Shown: piece by piece, positions 1 to 7,937 of the stretch
Position numbering within the stretch: the stretch's first letter is position 1
Layout of the letters: each line of letters opens with the position of its first letter
Source: Dongia sedimenti
Lineage (GTDB): Bacteria; Pseudomonadota; Alphaproteobacteria; Dongiales; Dongiaceae
Assembly: GCA_030715195.1 (NCBI GenBank)
Contig: JAUYVI010000005.1
Span: forward strand, 558,001 to 622,000
Length of the DNA: 64,000 bases
Reading direction: 5' to 3'
Translations under genes and position numbers: made by a program
The notes under the pieces: model-generated
What the model saw: only the letters and a program-made list of their open reading frames with translations
Told to the model about the DNA's origin: nothing
The model's database searches: none

Positions 1-2
1 AC

Positions 3-638
3 ATGACGAAATCCGCCGCCAAGATCATCCGCGAATACGGGCCGTTCGAAGGCGTCGAGCAGGTGGCCGGCGTCACCTTCGACGGCGCGAACGTCTGGTT
101 CGCCTCGGGCGACCGGCTGAACGCGCTCGATCCCGAGAGCGGCAAGCCGGTGCGGTCGATCGCGGTTCCCGCCCATGCCGGCACCGCCTTCGACGGCACG
201 CATCTCTATCAGATCGCCGAGAAACGGATTCAGAAGATCGATCCGAAGACCGGCCGGGTGCTCGCCACCATTCCGTCGCCGGGCGACGGCAAGGATTCCG
301 GCATGGCCTGGGCCGAGGGCACGCTCTGGGTCGGGCAGTACACCGACCGCAAGATCCACCAGATCGATCCCGAGACCGGCACGATTCTCCGCACCATCGA
401 ATCCGACCGCTTCGTGACCGGCGTCTCCTGGGTCGAGGGCGAGCTCTGGCACGCCACCTGGGAGGCCGACGAGAGCGAGATCCGCCGTATCGATCCCAAG
501 ACCGGCGAGGTCCAGGAGCAGCTGGTCATGCCGGAGGGCGCCTTCATCTCCGGCATGGAATCCGACGGCAAGGACCGGTTCTTCTGCGGCGGCGGCAAGA
601 GCAGCAAGCTGCGCGCGGTCAAGCGCCCGAAGCGCTGA
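3..638 (+). CDS. YncE/Vgb-like beta-propeller protein
   Basis: A 211-residue protein with no signal peptide, built of repeated short blades. Each blade carries an I-D-P-x-T/S-G motif (residues about 39-45, 79-84, 124-129 and 164-169), typical of WD40/YVTN-like or glutamine-cyclotransferase-like propellers. It is presumably cytoplasmic, and no catalytic residues can be assigned. It starts two bases inside the window, so an upstream start cannot be excluded. Its TGA stop directly abuts the stop of the HxlR regulator on the other strand, so the two genes converge. The substrate or partner is unknown; the fold assignment rests on the repeats only. Confidence 0.7.
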   Translation: MTKSAAKIIREYGPFEGVEQVAGVTFDGANVWFASGDRLNALDPESGKPVRSIAVPAHAGTAFDGTHLYQIAEKRIQKIDPKTGRVLATIPSPGDGKDSGMAWAEGTLWVGQYTDRKIHQIDPETGTILRTIESDRFVTGVSWVEGELWHATWEADESEIRRIDPKTGEVQEQLVMPEGAFISGMESDGKDRFFCGGGKSSKLRAVKRPKR

Positions 639-1205
639 TCACCGGCTCGCCTTGAACGCCTCCAGCCGGGCGTCGCGCTCGGCCTGGTAGACCGGGTTGA
701 AGGTGCCGATCAGGTCGGCGCGTTTCAGCGGCTTGCCGCAGCTCTCGCAGACCGTGCCGAGGCCGGCCGGCTTGCCGCAGGTGCGGTGAACGAACTCGAC
801 CGAGCGTCCTTCCTTCGGCGCCTTGAGCCAGGTCTCGCCCCAGGCGCGCAAGGCGAGGATCACCGGATAGAAGGCCTCGCCTTTCGGGGTCAGGTGATAA
901 TCGTGGCGCAGCGGCCGCTGCTGATAGGCGCGGCGCTCGACCATCCCCTCCGCCTCCAGGGTCTTGAGCCGCGCCGCCACCATCTGCGGCGTGGCGCCGG
1001 TCTGGCCCTGGATCTCCTCGAAACGATGGTTGTCCGAGAACAGCTCGCGCAGCACCAGCACGGTCCAGCGGTCTCCGACCACCGATGCCGCCCGGGCGAC
1101 CGGGCAGAGCGTGGCCGGGTCCAGCGCCGACGGGGCGACCCGCCGGGCTTTCGGCTTGGCTCCTGTGGGTCTGGCGCCTGTGATCGTTGTCACTTTCCTT
1201 TTCAT
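639..1205 (-). CDS. HxlR-family transcriptional regulator
   Basis: A 188-residue MarR-like winged-helix regulator. The HxlR signature C-P-V-A-R-A-A-S-V-V-G-D-R-W-T lies near residue 37, followed by the recognition region (ATPQMVAARLKTLEAEGMVERR) and the wing (YHLTPKGEAFYPVILAL). A C-terminal zinc-ribbon-like segment with C-G...C-E-S-C-G is present, as in a subset of HxlR proteins. A longer frame runs upstream to 1400, but ATG 1205 gives the normal HxlR N-terminus and leaves a 139-bp divergent promoter region to ohr. HxlR proteins often sense electrophiles or oxidants through cysteines, so control of the divergent ohr gene is plausible but inferred from position only. Confidence 0.88.
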   Translation of the reverse strand: MKRKVTTITGARPTGAKPKARRVAPSALDPATLCPVARAASVVGDRWTVLVLRELFSDNHRFEEIQGQTGATPQMVAARLKTLEAEGMVERRAYQQRPLRHDYHLTPKGEAFYPVILALRAWGETWLKAPKEGRSVEFVHRTCGKPAGLGTVCESCGKPLKRADLIGTFNPVYQAERDARLEAFKASR

Positions 1206-1344
1206 AGTCACTTGTCCATATGATTTCCATAGCAATATGGTTCGGCATCGGAACGGAAGCAAGGGGCCACCCATGGTGCGACAGGGGCGGCCTCCCCGGA
1301 CCGGGCAGGACCCGCAACCCTCTCTTTCGCAAAGGAACCAAGCC

Positions 1345-1755
1345 ATGAACGCCATCACCCCGAATGCCAAGACCCTCTTCACCGGCAAGACCCACAGCAA
1401 GAGCGGCCGCGACGGCTACGCCAAGAGCGCCGACGGTTTCGTCGATCTGCAGATGACCCAGCCCCATCCGGCCGCCGAGAACCTGTTCGCCGCCGCCTGG
1501 TCGGCCTGCTACATGGGCGCGCTCGAGCTCGCCGCCGCCAAGCGCAAGGTGAAGCTGGCTGGCAGCCCGGAAGTCGATGCCCGGATCGATCTCAACCTGG
1601 CCGGCAATTCCTTCTTCCTGCAGGCGCATTTCGACGTCAGCCTTCCGGGCGTCGATCCCGCGACCGCCGCCGAGCTGGCCGAGACGGCCCATGGCATCTG
1701 CCCCTATTCGAAGGCGGTGCACGGCAATATCGAAGTCACCACCAGCATTCTCTGA
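1345..1755 (+). CDS. ohr: Organic hydroperoxide resistance protein (Ohr/OsmC family)
   Basis: A 136-residue cytoplasmic thiol peroxidase that reduces organic hydroperoxides using dihydrolipoamide-type reductants. Both redox cysteines of the Ohr subfamily are present: the peroxidatic Cys in A-W-S-A-C-Y-M-G-A (about residue 55) and the resolving Cys in G-I-C-P-Y-S-K-A (about residue 118). Length and the N-terminal T-G-K-T-H-S-K-S-G-R-D-G segment match Ohr. A purine-rich AAAGGAA precedes ATG 1345, which is preferred over far upstream in-frame starts. The usual MarR-type regulator ohrR is not adjacent; an HxlR-type gene is divergent instead. Confidence 0.93.
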   Translation: MNAITPNAKTLFTGKTHSKSGRDGYAKSADGFVDLQMTQPHPAAENLFAAAWSACYMGALELAAAKRKVKLAGSPEVDARIDLNLAGNSFFLQAHFDVSLPGVDPATAAELAETAHGICPYSKAVHGNIEVTTSIL

Positions 1756-1993
1756 AGCGACGGATCGGGTCTGCCTGGAATGAGGCAGACCCGATGCCGC
1801 AGGGCGGTAACCTCCGGCGCGAGCCAAACGAACGGTGAAGGACCGATACCTTGGTCCGATGGTGCGATGCCGTCGGACGGAAGATTCGGAGCTGGCGCGG
1901 GCGCCGTCACGGAAACATCGCCCGCCCGTCATCGCGGCGATAGAATGCTCCGCTAAGCCGGTTGGCGAACCCCATCGCCAGCGAGGTCCTTCG

Positions 1994-2836
1994 ATGCCGT
2001 CGCTTCGTTCGCTCGCACTCGCGGCCCTTCTTCTCATCGCGCCGCCGGTCCTGGCCGAGGAGGCCGGGCCGCCGCAAGGATCCTCGGAGCTGCTGCAGCG
2101 GTTCCAGGTCAAGGAGGCGCGGCAGGCGGTCGGCGTCGATGCCGATGCCTTCTACGCGGTCGACAACACGGTCATCGCCAAATACGACAAGAAGACCGGC
2201 ACGTTGCTCGCCAAGTGGGAAGGCAAGGACGAAGGCGCCATCCATCTCGACAGCGCCGTGGTGGTGGACGGCAAGCTCTACGCCGCGCACTCGAACTATC
2301 CTTCCTGGCCGATGGCGAGCTCGATCGAGATCTTCGATGCGGCGAGCCTGAAGCACATCGAGAGCCACAGCCTCGGCATCGAGCGCGGCTCGCTGACCTG
2401 GCTCGACCGCGACGCCAAGGGGCAATGGTGGGGCGCCTTCGCCAATTACAACCGGGTGTTCGACAAGAGCCCGCTCGCCTATGGCAACAAGTACAACACC
2501 CAGCTGGTGCGCTTCGACGCCGATTGGCGCGTGGCCGAGGCCTGGGTGTTCCCCGACGCGCTGGTCGAGAAGTTCGACGACATGAGCAATTCCGGCGGCG
2601 GCTGGGGTCCGGACGGCAAGCTCTATGTCACCGGCCACGACAATCCCGAGCTCTATGTGATGGAGCTGCCGGAGATCGGCGCCACGCTGAAATGGATCGG
2701 CACGATCCCGGCCGAGATCGGCGGCCAGGGCTTCGCCTTCGACCACAGCCAGCCCGGCGTCATCTACGGCATCATCCGCAAGAAAGAGGGCAGCGAGGTC
2801 ACGGTCAGCCGGCTGAAGCCCCCCGCGATCAACTGA
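1994..2836 (+). CDS. Exported beta-propeller-like protein
   Basis: A 280-residue protein with a clear Sec signal peptide (MPSLRSLALAALLLIAPPVLA, cleavage after LA about residue 21). The mature part has propeller-like strands such as Y-A-V-D-N-T-V-I-A-K-Y-D-K-K-T-G and L-Y-V-T-G-H-D-N-P-E-L-Y-V. GAGG at 1983-1986 precedes ATG 1994 at a suitable distance; the longer upstream frame lacks a credible signal and is not used. It is probably periplasmic. No known active-site motif was recognised. It converges with the DUF1194 gene, with only two bases between the stops. Confidence 0.75.
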   Translation: MPSLRSLALAALLLIAPPVLAEEAGPPQGSSELLQRFQVKEARQAVGVDADAFYAVDNTVIAKYDKKTGTLLAKWEGKDEGAIHLDSAVVVDGKLYAAHSNYPSWPMASSIEIFDAASLKHIESHSLGIERGSLTWLDRDAKGQWWGAFANYNRVFDKSPLAYGNKYNTQLVRFDADWRVAEAWVFPDALVEKFDDMSNSGGGWGPDGKLYVTGHDNPELYVMELPEIGATLKWIGTIPAEIGGQGFAFDHSQPGVIYGIIRKKEGSEVTVSRLKPPAIN

Positions 2837-2838
2837 GT

Positions 2839-3660
2839 CTATTCGCGCATCCCCCGCGCGCTTACTCGCGCATCCACTGCCGACGCAGCTGCTCGCCGAT
2901 CATGCAATCGACGCGGCTCGCGGCCCGGGTCGCGGTGGCGGGGATGATCGGCGCGATCGGCGATCTCCAGCACCAGCTTGCGCCGGATCGCCTCGGCGAA
3001 CTGGTCGGGCGACTTCACCACCAGCAGGAAGGCGCCGGCGCCGCCGATGACACAGTCCTGGTAATAGACGTCGAGATTGTCGATCGCGGCAAACCCGCCG
3101 GCCTGCTTGATCATGATCGGCAGGCCGTTGATGGTGATCCCGGCGCGCAGCACCGCTTCCCGCGCCAGCTCGACCGGCATGCCCATGTTGTTCGGACCGT
3201 CGCCCGAGACGTCGATCACCCGCCGGGGTGCCGCGAAGCCGTTGCCGTCGAAACGCGACTGGATATAGGCCAGCCCGTCGGAGATCGAGGTGCCGCGGAA
3301 GGCCTGGATCGGCGCCTGGGCCAAGGCGTCGGCGAAGGCCCTGGCCGATGCCTCGCCATCGATCGCGCGCCAGTCCACCGCCGTGTATTGCATGCCCGGC
3401 CCGGCCCATTCGACATAGGAGAGCGCGATCCGGTGGCGGGCGCCGCTGCGGATGGCGGCGATGATGTCGGGATGGGTGAGCGCCGCCACATAGCCGTCGC
3501 GCTGCAGCTGCAGCTCGTCGGGATCCATCGACCGCGAGACATCGACCGCGAGCACCAGCTCGAGATCGACCGGCGTATCGGCGGCCCGCGCGAAACCGGG
3601 GACCGCCGCCGAGAGTGCCGCCGCAAGAGCCAACACGAACGCATTTCGCCGCATGGCCAT
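2839..3660 (-). CDS. DUF1194 VWA-like exported protein, probably frameshifted at its C-terminus
   Basis: The 273-residue frame starts with a signal peptide (residues 1-26, ending A-R-A-A) and continues into a von Willebrand A-like domain: the MIDAS motif D-V-S-R-S-M at about 40-45, F-R-G-T-S-I-S-D-G in the middle, and V-I-D-V-S-G-D-G-P-N-N-M-G. This is the DUF1194 family, of unknown function and periplasmic. After L-V-L-E-I-A (about residue 240) the frame becomes arginine- and alanine-rich and loses the family look. Another minus-strand frame over the same DNA encodes RVDCMIGEQLRRQWMRE and stops at 2862-2864; its D-C-x-I-G-E element is what I expect at a DUF1194 C-terminus. A one-base indel near 2945-2960 would join the two. 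This may be a real mutation or a sequencing error. Confidence 0.8.
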   Translation of the reverse strand: MAMRRNAFVLALAAALSAAVPGFARAADTPVDLELVLAVDVSRSMDPDELQLQRDGYVAALTHPDIIAAIRSGARHRIALSYVEWAGPGMQYTAVDWRAIDGEASARAFADALAQAPIQAFRGTSISDGLAYIQSRFDGNGFAAPRRVIDVSGDGPNNMGMPVELAREAVLRAGITINGLPIMIKQAGGFAAIDNLDVYYQDCVIGGAGAFLLVVKSPDQFAEAIRRKLVLEIADRADHPRHRDPGREPRRLHDRRAAASAVDARVSARGMRE

Positions 3661-3723
3661 GCCTCCCTGTCATTCGCTCGGAGATACAGCCTAGACCGCT
3701 TCGCGGCGGGCGCCAATCGCGCG

Positions 3724-4086
3724 CTACATCGCCAGCCCGAGCGCCACCCGTTTCTTCTTCGACAGGCCCTGCGCCACGAGCGCGTGCGACTGGCGGATAT
3801 AGTCCTTGAGGTCCCGGTCGGAGAGGCCGGGCCGGTCGTAATGCTGGATCCATTTCAGGCCGCGCGAGGCGAGATAGGGCGCCGGCCGGCAGCCCTTCCG
3901 TGCCTTCAGCATCTCCCAGGCGATCTCGTTGACCTTGAAGGTGAAGGCCGGATGGTCGTCATGCCAGCCGCCGATCGCGAACACCTTGCCGCCGACCTTC
4001 CAGACATGGGCGCCGCCCCACTGCACCACATGCGTGGTGGCAGGAAGCTTGCGGCAGAAGGCGTTGTATTGCTTGTAGGTCATCAT
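3724..4086 (-). CDS. MmcQ/YjbR family DNA-binding-like protein
   Basis: A 120-residue single-domain protein of the MmcQ/YjbR (CyaY-like fold) family. The start M-T-Y-K-Q-Y-N-A-F-C-R-K-L-P-A-T-T, the central W-K-V-G-G-K-V-F-A-I and the closing D-L-K-D-Y-I-R-Q-S-H-A-L-V-A are typical. Members are small, cytoplasmic and often annotated as DNA-binding, but a biochemical role is not established. Two adjacent ATG codons are possible starts (4086 and 4083). It is divergent from the catalase-peroxidase gene. Confidence 0.85.
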   Translation of the reverse strand: MMTYKQYNAFCRKLPATTHVVQWGGAHVWKVGGKVFAIGGWHDDHPAFTFKVNEIAWEMLKARKGCRPAPYLASRGLKWIQHYDRPGLSDRDLKDYIRQSHALVAQGLSKKKRVALGLAM

Positions 4087-4184
4087 GGCGCGTTATACAT
4101 CAGTATAGCAGGGCGCGTTTCGGCTTGAATGCCGAAACGCTGCCCACCATGTCAGCGCCCAACCCGTCACACGCGAGGTTCTCC

Positions 4185-5243
4185 ATGGCCCAGCCATCGC
4201 CAGGTCCCAAGCTTGCCTCCCTGGCGCTGATCGCCGCGGTCATTGCCGCCGGCGCCGGGGCCTTCGCCTATACCGCCGGCTGGTTCTCGCCCGATCGCCT
4301 GACTCCGGCCAGGCTGGTCCAGGCGATCGCGCCCGCCGGAGGGCCGGCGCTCGGCCACCGGCGCAACCACGCCAAGGGCATCTGCTTCACCGGCGCCTTC
4401 GAAGCCAACGGCAACGGCGCGGAACTTTCGAAAGCCCAGGTCTTCGTGTCCGGCACCTATCCGGTGGTCGGCCGCTTCAATTTCAGCACGCCCGACCCCA
4501 ACGCCGCCGACGCCACGTCACGGGTGCGCGGCATGGGCTTGCAGATCACCACGCCGGACGGCCAGGTGTGGCGCTCGGCGATGATCAGCCCGCCCTTCTT
4601 CCCGGTGGCGACGCCGGAGGCCTTCTATGCGCTGCTCCAGGCCTCGGCCAGCAAGGCGCCGGATGCGATGAAGAGCTTCGCCGCCGCGCATCCGGAGATC
4701 GCGGCCTTCGGCGCCTGGGCCGCGAGCGCGCCCTGGACCGCAAGCTATGCCGAGGACACCTATAACGGCCTCAACGCCTTTCTCTTCATCGACAAGTCCG
4801 GCGCCGCGCATGCGGTGCGCTGGTCGCTGCGCCCGCAGGCCGCGGTCGCCCCGATCGACCATGACGCGCTGGCCAAGCTCGGCCCCGATCATCTCGAGCA
4901 GGAGATCGCCGAGCGGGTCGGCCAGGCGCCGCAGAAATGGACCCTGGTGGTGATGCTCGCCAACCCCGGCGATCCCACCGCGGATCCCAGCAAGGCCTGG
5001 CCGGCCGATCGCAAGTCGGTCGAGGCCGGCACCCTGGTGGTGGACAAGGTCGAGGCCGAACGCGACGGCCCCTGCCGCGACATCAATTTCGACCCGACCA
5101 TCCTGCCCGACGGCATCACGGTCTCCGACGATCCCTTCCCGGCGGCGCGCTCGGCCGCCTATCGGCACTCCTTCAACTTGCGCACGGCGGAGGAGAAGAA
5201 CTATCCGCGCAGCGATGCAGCGCAGCAGGGGACCCAGCCATGA
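4185..5243 (+). CDS. Catalase-family peroxidase, membrane-anchored or exported
   Basis: A 352-residue catalase-related heme peroxidase (SrpA-like, shorter than classical catalases). The distal region reads R-R-N-H-A-K-G with the expected catalytic His, followed by G-R-F-N-F-S-T-P and R-G-M-G-L-Q-I. A C-terminal tyrosine in A-A-Y-R-H-S-F may be the proximal ligand. The N-terminus has one hydrophobic segment (about residues 11-32), so the protein is an uncleaved anchor or exported. ATG 4185 has GAGG at 4175-4178; ATGs at 4149 and 4125 in the same frame are weaker. The stop overlaps the cytochrome b561 start by ATGA, so the two are translationally coupled and probably work together in peroxide reduction. 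Confidence 0.85.
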   Translation: MAQPSPGPKLASLALIAAVIAAGAGAFAYTAGWFSPDRLTPARLVQAIAPAGGPALGHRRNHAKGICFTGAFEANGNGAELSKAQVFVSGTYPVVGRFNFSTPDPNAADATSRVRGMGLQITTPDGQVWRSAMISPPFFPVATPEAFYALLQASASKAPDAMKSFAAAHPEIAAFGAWAASAPWTASYAEDTYNGLNAFLFIDKSGAAHAVRWSLRPQAAVAPIDHDALAKLGPDHLEQEIAERVGQAPQKWTLVVMLANPGDPTADPSKAWPADRKSVEAGTLVVDKVEAERDGPCRDINFDPTILPDGITVSDDPFPAARSAAYRHSFNLRTAEEKNYPRSDAAQQGTQP

Positions 5244-5800
5244 CCCGAAGCACAAGGTTCACGCTGCTGCAGCGGCTGCTGCATTGGCTGATGGCGATCT
5301 GCATCCTGGCGATGCTGTTCATCGGCGTCGGCATGGTCTCGACCGTCATGCCGAAATATGTCCCGCTGCTGGCCACGCACAAGACGCTCGGGCTGGCGAT
5401 CCTGGTCCTGGCGCTGATCCGGATCGCCGTGCGCCTGCGCTCCGGCACGCCGCCGCTGCCGCGCGACCTGCCGCCGCCGATGCAGCTCGCGGCCAAGCTC
5501 TCCCATTACGCGCTCTACGCGCTGATGATCGCGATGCCGCTGCTCGGCTGGGGCATGCAATCGGCCGGCGCCTATCCGGTGGTGCTGCTCGGCGGCTTCC
5601 ATCTCCCCGCGATCCTGCCGCCGGACGCCGGGATATACACGCTGCTGAAGACTGCGCATGTGTATCTCGCCTTCGCCTTCTTCGCGCTGGTCCTGCTGCA
5701 CATCGCCGCCGGCCTGTTCCACGCCCTCATCCGCCGCGACGGCGTGTTCGAGAGCATGGCCGGCGGGACGCCGCGCAACGAGACCGCGCCGGCGAAGTAG
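5240..5800 (+). CDS. Cytochrome b561 (CybB-type) membrane protein
   Basis: A 186-residue protein with four hydrophobic helices. Histidines at helix positions fit di-heme b561 ligation: L-L-H-W (about 15), A-T-H-K-T-L-G (about 47), L-S-H-Y-A-L-Y (about 85) and L-L-H-I-A-A-G (about 153). It transfers electrons across the inner membrane, normally from quinol. The start ATG 5240 overlaps the stop of the catalase-family peroxidase (ATGA), which suggests it feeds electrons to that peroxidase. The pair recurs in proteobacteria. It converges with the ArsC-like gene. Confidence 0.88.
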   Translation: MTRSTRFTLLQRLLHWLMAICILAMLFIGVGMVSTVMPKYVPLLATHKTLGLAILVLALIRIAVRLRSGTPPLPRDLPPPMQLAAKLSHYALYALMIAMPLLGWGMQSAGAYPVVLLGGFHLPAILPPDAGIYTLLKTAHVYLAFAFFALVLLHIAAGLFHALIRRDGVFESMAGGTPRNETAPAK

Positions 5801-5809
5801 GAAGCCTCG

Positions 5810-6160
5810 TTACCGGCCGAACAGCGCCGCGTAACGCTCCGGCTTGAACCCGATCTCGATCTTGCCGCCGGTCTCCAGCACCGGCCGCTTGATCATCGAC
5901 GGCTGCGCCACCATCAGCGCGATCGCCTTCGCCTCGGTCAAGTTCTCGCGCTCGCTCTCGGGCAGCTTGCGAAAGGTGGTGCCGGCGCGGTTGAGCACCG
6001 TCTCCCAGCCCGCCGCCTGGCACCACTTCGCGAGCTGCGCCTTGCTGACACCCGCCTTCTTGTAATCGTGGAAGTCAGCGGCGACGCCGTGCTGCTCCAG
6101 CCAGGCGAACGCCTTCTTCATCGTGTCGCAATTCTTGATGCCGTAAATGGTGGTGACCAA
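5810..6160 (-). CDS. ArsC/Spx-family reductase (YffB-like)
   Basis: A 116-residue thioredoxin-fold protein starting V-T-T-I-Y-G-I-K-N-C-D-T-M-K-K-A. The single N-terminal Cys (residue about 10) is the ArsC/Spx signature, and the C-terminal I-K-R-P-V-L-E-T-G-G segment is also conserved. It is of the YffB type, whose physiological substrate is uncertain; arsenate reduction is not proven despite the aio locus in the same window. No ATG fits. A TTG at 6160, preceded by a strong GGAGGGCGAGG, is the most likely start. The gene is followed on the same strand by nothing until the convergent cytochrome b561. Confidence 0.82.
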   Translation of the reverse strand: MVTTIYGIKNCDTMKKAFAWLEQHGVAADFHDYKKAGVSKAQLAKWCQAAGWETVLNRAGTTFRKLPESERENLTEAKAIALMVAQPSMIKRPVLETGGKIEIGFKPERYAALFGR

Positions 6161-6243
6161 GCCTCGCCCTCCGCTCGCGTCCCGTTCGATCGCTTCGGGG
6201 CGCATCTGAGGCCGTCCGGCCGCCTTTGACAAGAACCCCGCGC

Positions 6244-6663
6244 TCATCGACTGACGCGGCGGGCGATCCACGGCAGGCGCCAGCCCAGGGCCAGCTTCTC
6301 GCCGGGGCCGTGGACCGCGGCATAAAGCAGCCCGGCCAGGAAGACGAAGTGGTCGAAGAAGAACCCGAACTCCGCCTGGTTGTCCTTCCAGAGCGCCGGG
6401 CCGTGGAAGGCGAAGGCGAGGAACATCACATAGATCCCGGCGATGAGCGCGGCCTCGCTGAAGAAGGCGCCGGTCAGGAAGGCGAGCCCCAGCCCGATCT
6501 CGAACAACGCCGCGACCCAGGCCAGGAACAGCGGGAAGGGAAAGCCGGCCGCGGCGATGTACTCCGCCGTCGCCCCCATCCCTGAGAACTTGAAACCGGC
6601 AGCCATCAGAAACGCCCAGGCGAAGATCAGCCGGGCCAGCAGCAGTGCAGCACTCTTGGCCAT
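6244..6663 (-). CDS. DoxX family membrane protein
   Basis: A 139-residue protein with four predicted membrane helices. The first helix (A-R-L-I-F-A-W-A-F-L-M-A-A-G-F-K) has the typical DoxX arrangement ending in a K-F element, followed by P-L-F-L-A-W-V-A-A-L-F-E-I-G-L-G-L-A-F-L. DoxX proteins are inner-membrane proteins linked to redox homeostasis, with no defined reaction here. ATG 6663 is chosen because AAAGG lies nine bases upstream; ATG 6672 has this sequence too close. It lies upstream of the ArsC-like gene on the same strand, about 80 bp away, so co-transcription is possible. Confidence 0.85.
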   Translation of the reverse strand: MAKSAALLLARLIFAWAFLMAAGFKFSGMGATAEYIAAAGFPFPLFLAWVAALFEIGLGLAFLTGAFFSEAALIAGIYVMFLAFAFHGPALWKDNQAEFGFFFDHFVFLAGLLYAAVHGPGEKLALGWRLPWIARRVSR

Positions 6664-6784
6664 CGCAGTCATCCTTTCGGGTCCGGAAGGTCTCGTTACC
6701 GGACCGTCGAACGACCGCAGGCGGAATCGACCGCCGCCCGGCAGATTTTTTCTCGAGCCCCGACACGCGCGAAGCCTCTTTCAT

Positions 6785-6853
6785 CTTCCCTCCCCCAAGA
6801 TGGGGGAGGGTGGGGAGGGGGTTGATGCAGCCAGAGCGGTTCAGGCCGCGCTC
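6785..6853. repeat. G-rich intergenic palindromic repeat, copy 1
   Basis: A hairpin with arms CCCTCCCCCA and TGGGGGAGGG (6788-6810) is followed by TGGGGAGGGGG, TTGATGCAGCC and a TTCAGGCCGCGCTC tail. Copy 2 at 7001-7072 has the same order and nearly the same sequence. It lies between the DoxX gene and the exported protein at 7111, outside any convincing gene. Elements of this kind are common in high-GC proteobacterial spacers; their function is unknown. Confidence 0.8.
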
Positions 6854-7000
6854 AGAACAAGATCCAGCGTGGCGGTGTTCCAGCGTTATGGTCCAGCCGC
6901 ATCATAAATCGCGGCCGTCATGCCAAGGCTCGGCCTTGGCATCCACGAGTTTCGCCGAAGTCACGCGGCGCTTGTCAGGGGAAACGCGGCGACATTCTCA

Positions 7001-7072
7001 TTTCCCCTCCCCCAAGATGGGGGAGGGTTGGGGAGGGGGTTGATGCAGCCTGAGCCTTTCAGGCCGCGCTCA
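7001..7072. repeat. G-rich intergenic palindromic repeat, copy 2
   Basis: A second, directly oriented copy of the element at 6785-6853: a CCCTCCCCCA / TGGGGGAGGG hairpin, a second G-run, TTGATGCAGCC and TTCAGGCCGCGCTC. It differs by a few substitutions in the GAGCCTTTC part. The roughly 150 bp between the two copies shows no gene. It lies directly downstream of the minus-strand gene ending at 7111, so it could also act in 3' end formation. Confidence 0.8.
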
Positions 7073-7110
7073 AAAGACGATCCAGCCCTCCAAACGCCAA
7101 ACCAAGCGTC

Positions 7111-7635
7111 TCACGGCGCAACAACCGCCCGAAACGTCACGTCGAACGCATACGTGTTCCCGAAGAACTCCGCCGGCTCCGCGCTCTTGTAACTCCCCGC
7201 CGCGACCTTGCCGTCGAGCACCGACTTCACGAACGGGTCGGCGCTGGACAGCCCGCTCGGCGCCGGAGCCCCCTTGAAGCCGTTGTCGCGCCAGGCGGTC
7301 GAGACCGGCGTGCCCGCGGCATCGATGACGATCTCGAACGCATGCAGCTTGCCCGCCGCGGCGAGATCGCCGCGCACGAACGGATCGCCGAGCGCCTGCG
7401 CGTCCAAAGGCACATCGCTCACGATCACCTCGGTGTCCATGCTGCTCTTGTCGAAGAACCCCGGCACCTGCCGCGCAGTGGCATAGGCGACCGGCGTGAC
7501 CTTGCCGTTCACCGTCAGCGTGCCGGAGGCGGTGCCGTCGGCCGGGTCGGCGTGGCCGTCCGTTGCTGCGAGTGCGGTGGCGAGAAGGCTGGAGGCGGCT
7601 AGGAGCAGCGCGGTGCGGCGGGTGAAGGCGATCAT
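7111..7635 (-). CDS. Exported protein of unknown function
   Basis: A 174-residue protein with a signal peptide: R-R-T-A-L-L-L-A-A-S-S-L-L-A-T-A-L-A, cleavage after about residue 23. The mature part contains S-G-T-L-T-V-N-G-K-V-T-P-V-A-Y-A-T-A-R-Q and ends in a beta-strand-rich T-Y-A-F-D-V-T-F-R-A-V-V-A-P. It has no cysteines in the mature part and no membrane helix. I do not recognise a named family; a periplasmic beta-rich protein is the most that can be said. Its 5' side faces the accessory ATPase gene across a 300-bp spacer. Confidence 0.7.
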   Translation of the reverse strand: MIAFTRRTALLLAASSLLATALAATDGHADPADGTASGTLTVNGKVTPVAYATARQVPGFFDKSSMDTEVIVSDVPLDAQALGDPFVRGDLAAAGKLHAFEIVIDAAGTPVSTAWRDNGFKGAPAPSGLSSADPFVKSVLDGKVAAGSYKSAEPAEFFGNTYAFDVTFRAVVAP

Positions 7636-7937
7636 GGATCAAGCTCCTGAGGCAGTTGTGCCGTCAGTCGCGATGACGGGGCGAACAGTTCATTACTTCC
7701 GGGGGAAGCACCATAAACCGCCGCGCCATGGTGTTTCGGCGCCACTGGAGAGGCCCGGCCCGGACACCCGGAAGCGTTCACTCAGGCAGTTAGAGTAATA
7801 CCGCGGACGGGTTAAGGACAGCGGCGTAGCATAAACATGGTAGCCGGCTCTGGTCGCTCTAGGATTTAGAAAAGCTCCGCTATAATGTTCCGAGTGGCTG
7901 AAATGAGAAAATTCACGCATTTCGAGAGCCAGACAAA
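7636..7937. other. Divergent spacer, entry to an AT-richer accessory stretch
   Basis: A 302-bp spacer between the exported-protein gene (minus) and the ATPase gene (plus). The composition changes from GC-rich to visibly AT-richer after about 7790, and the ATPase gene downstream uses A/T-ending codons far more than its left-hand neighbours. Short frames here (for example minus 7693-7920) have no ribosome binding site or recognisable product. It must hold promoters for both flanking genes, but I could not identify convincing -35/-10 boxes. Confidence 0.5.

Noticed and set aside
5810-6160. Arsenate reductase as part of an arsenic-resistance set with aio
   Set aside because: The protein is of the YffB/Spx-like branch with a single visible redox Cys, lies more than 50 kb from the aio genes and beside DoxX, with no ars genes nearby.
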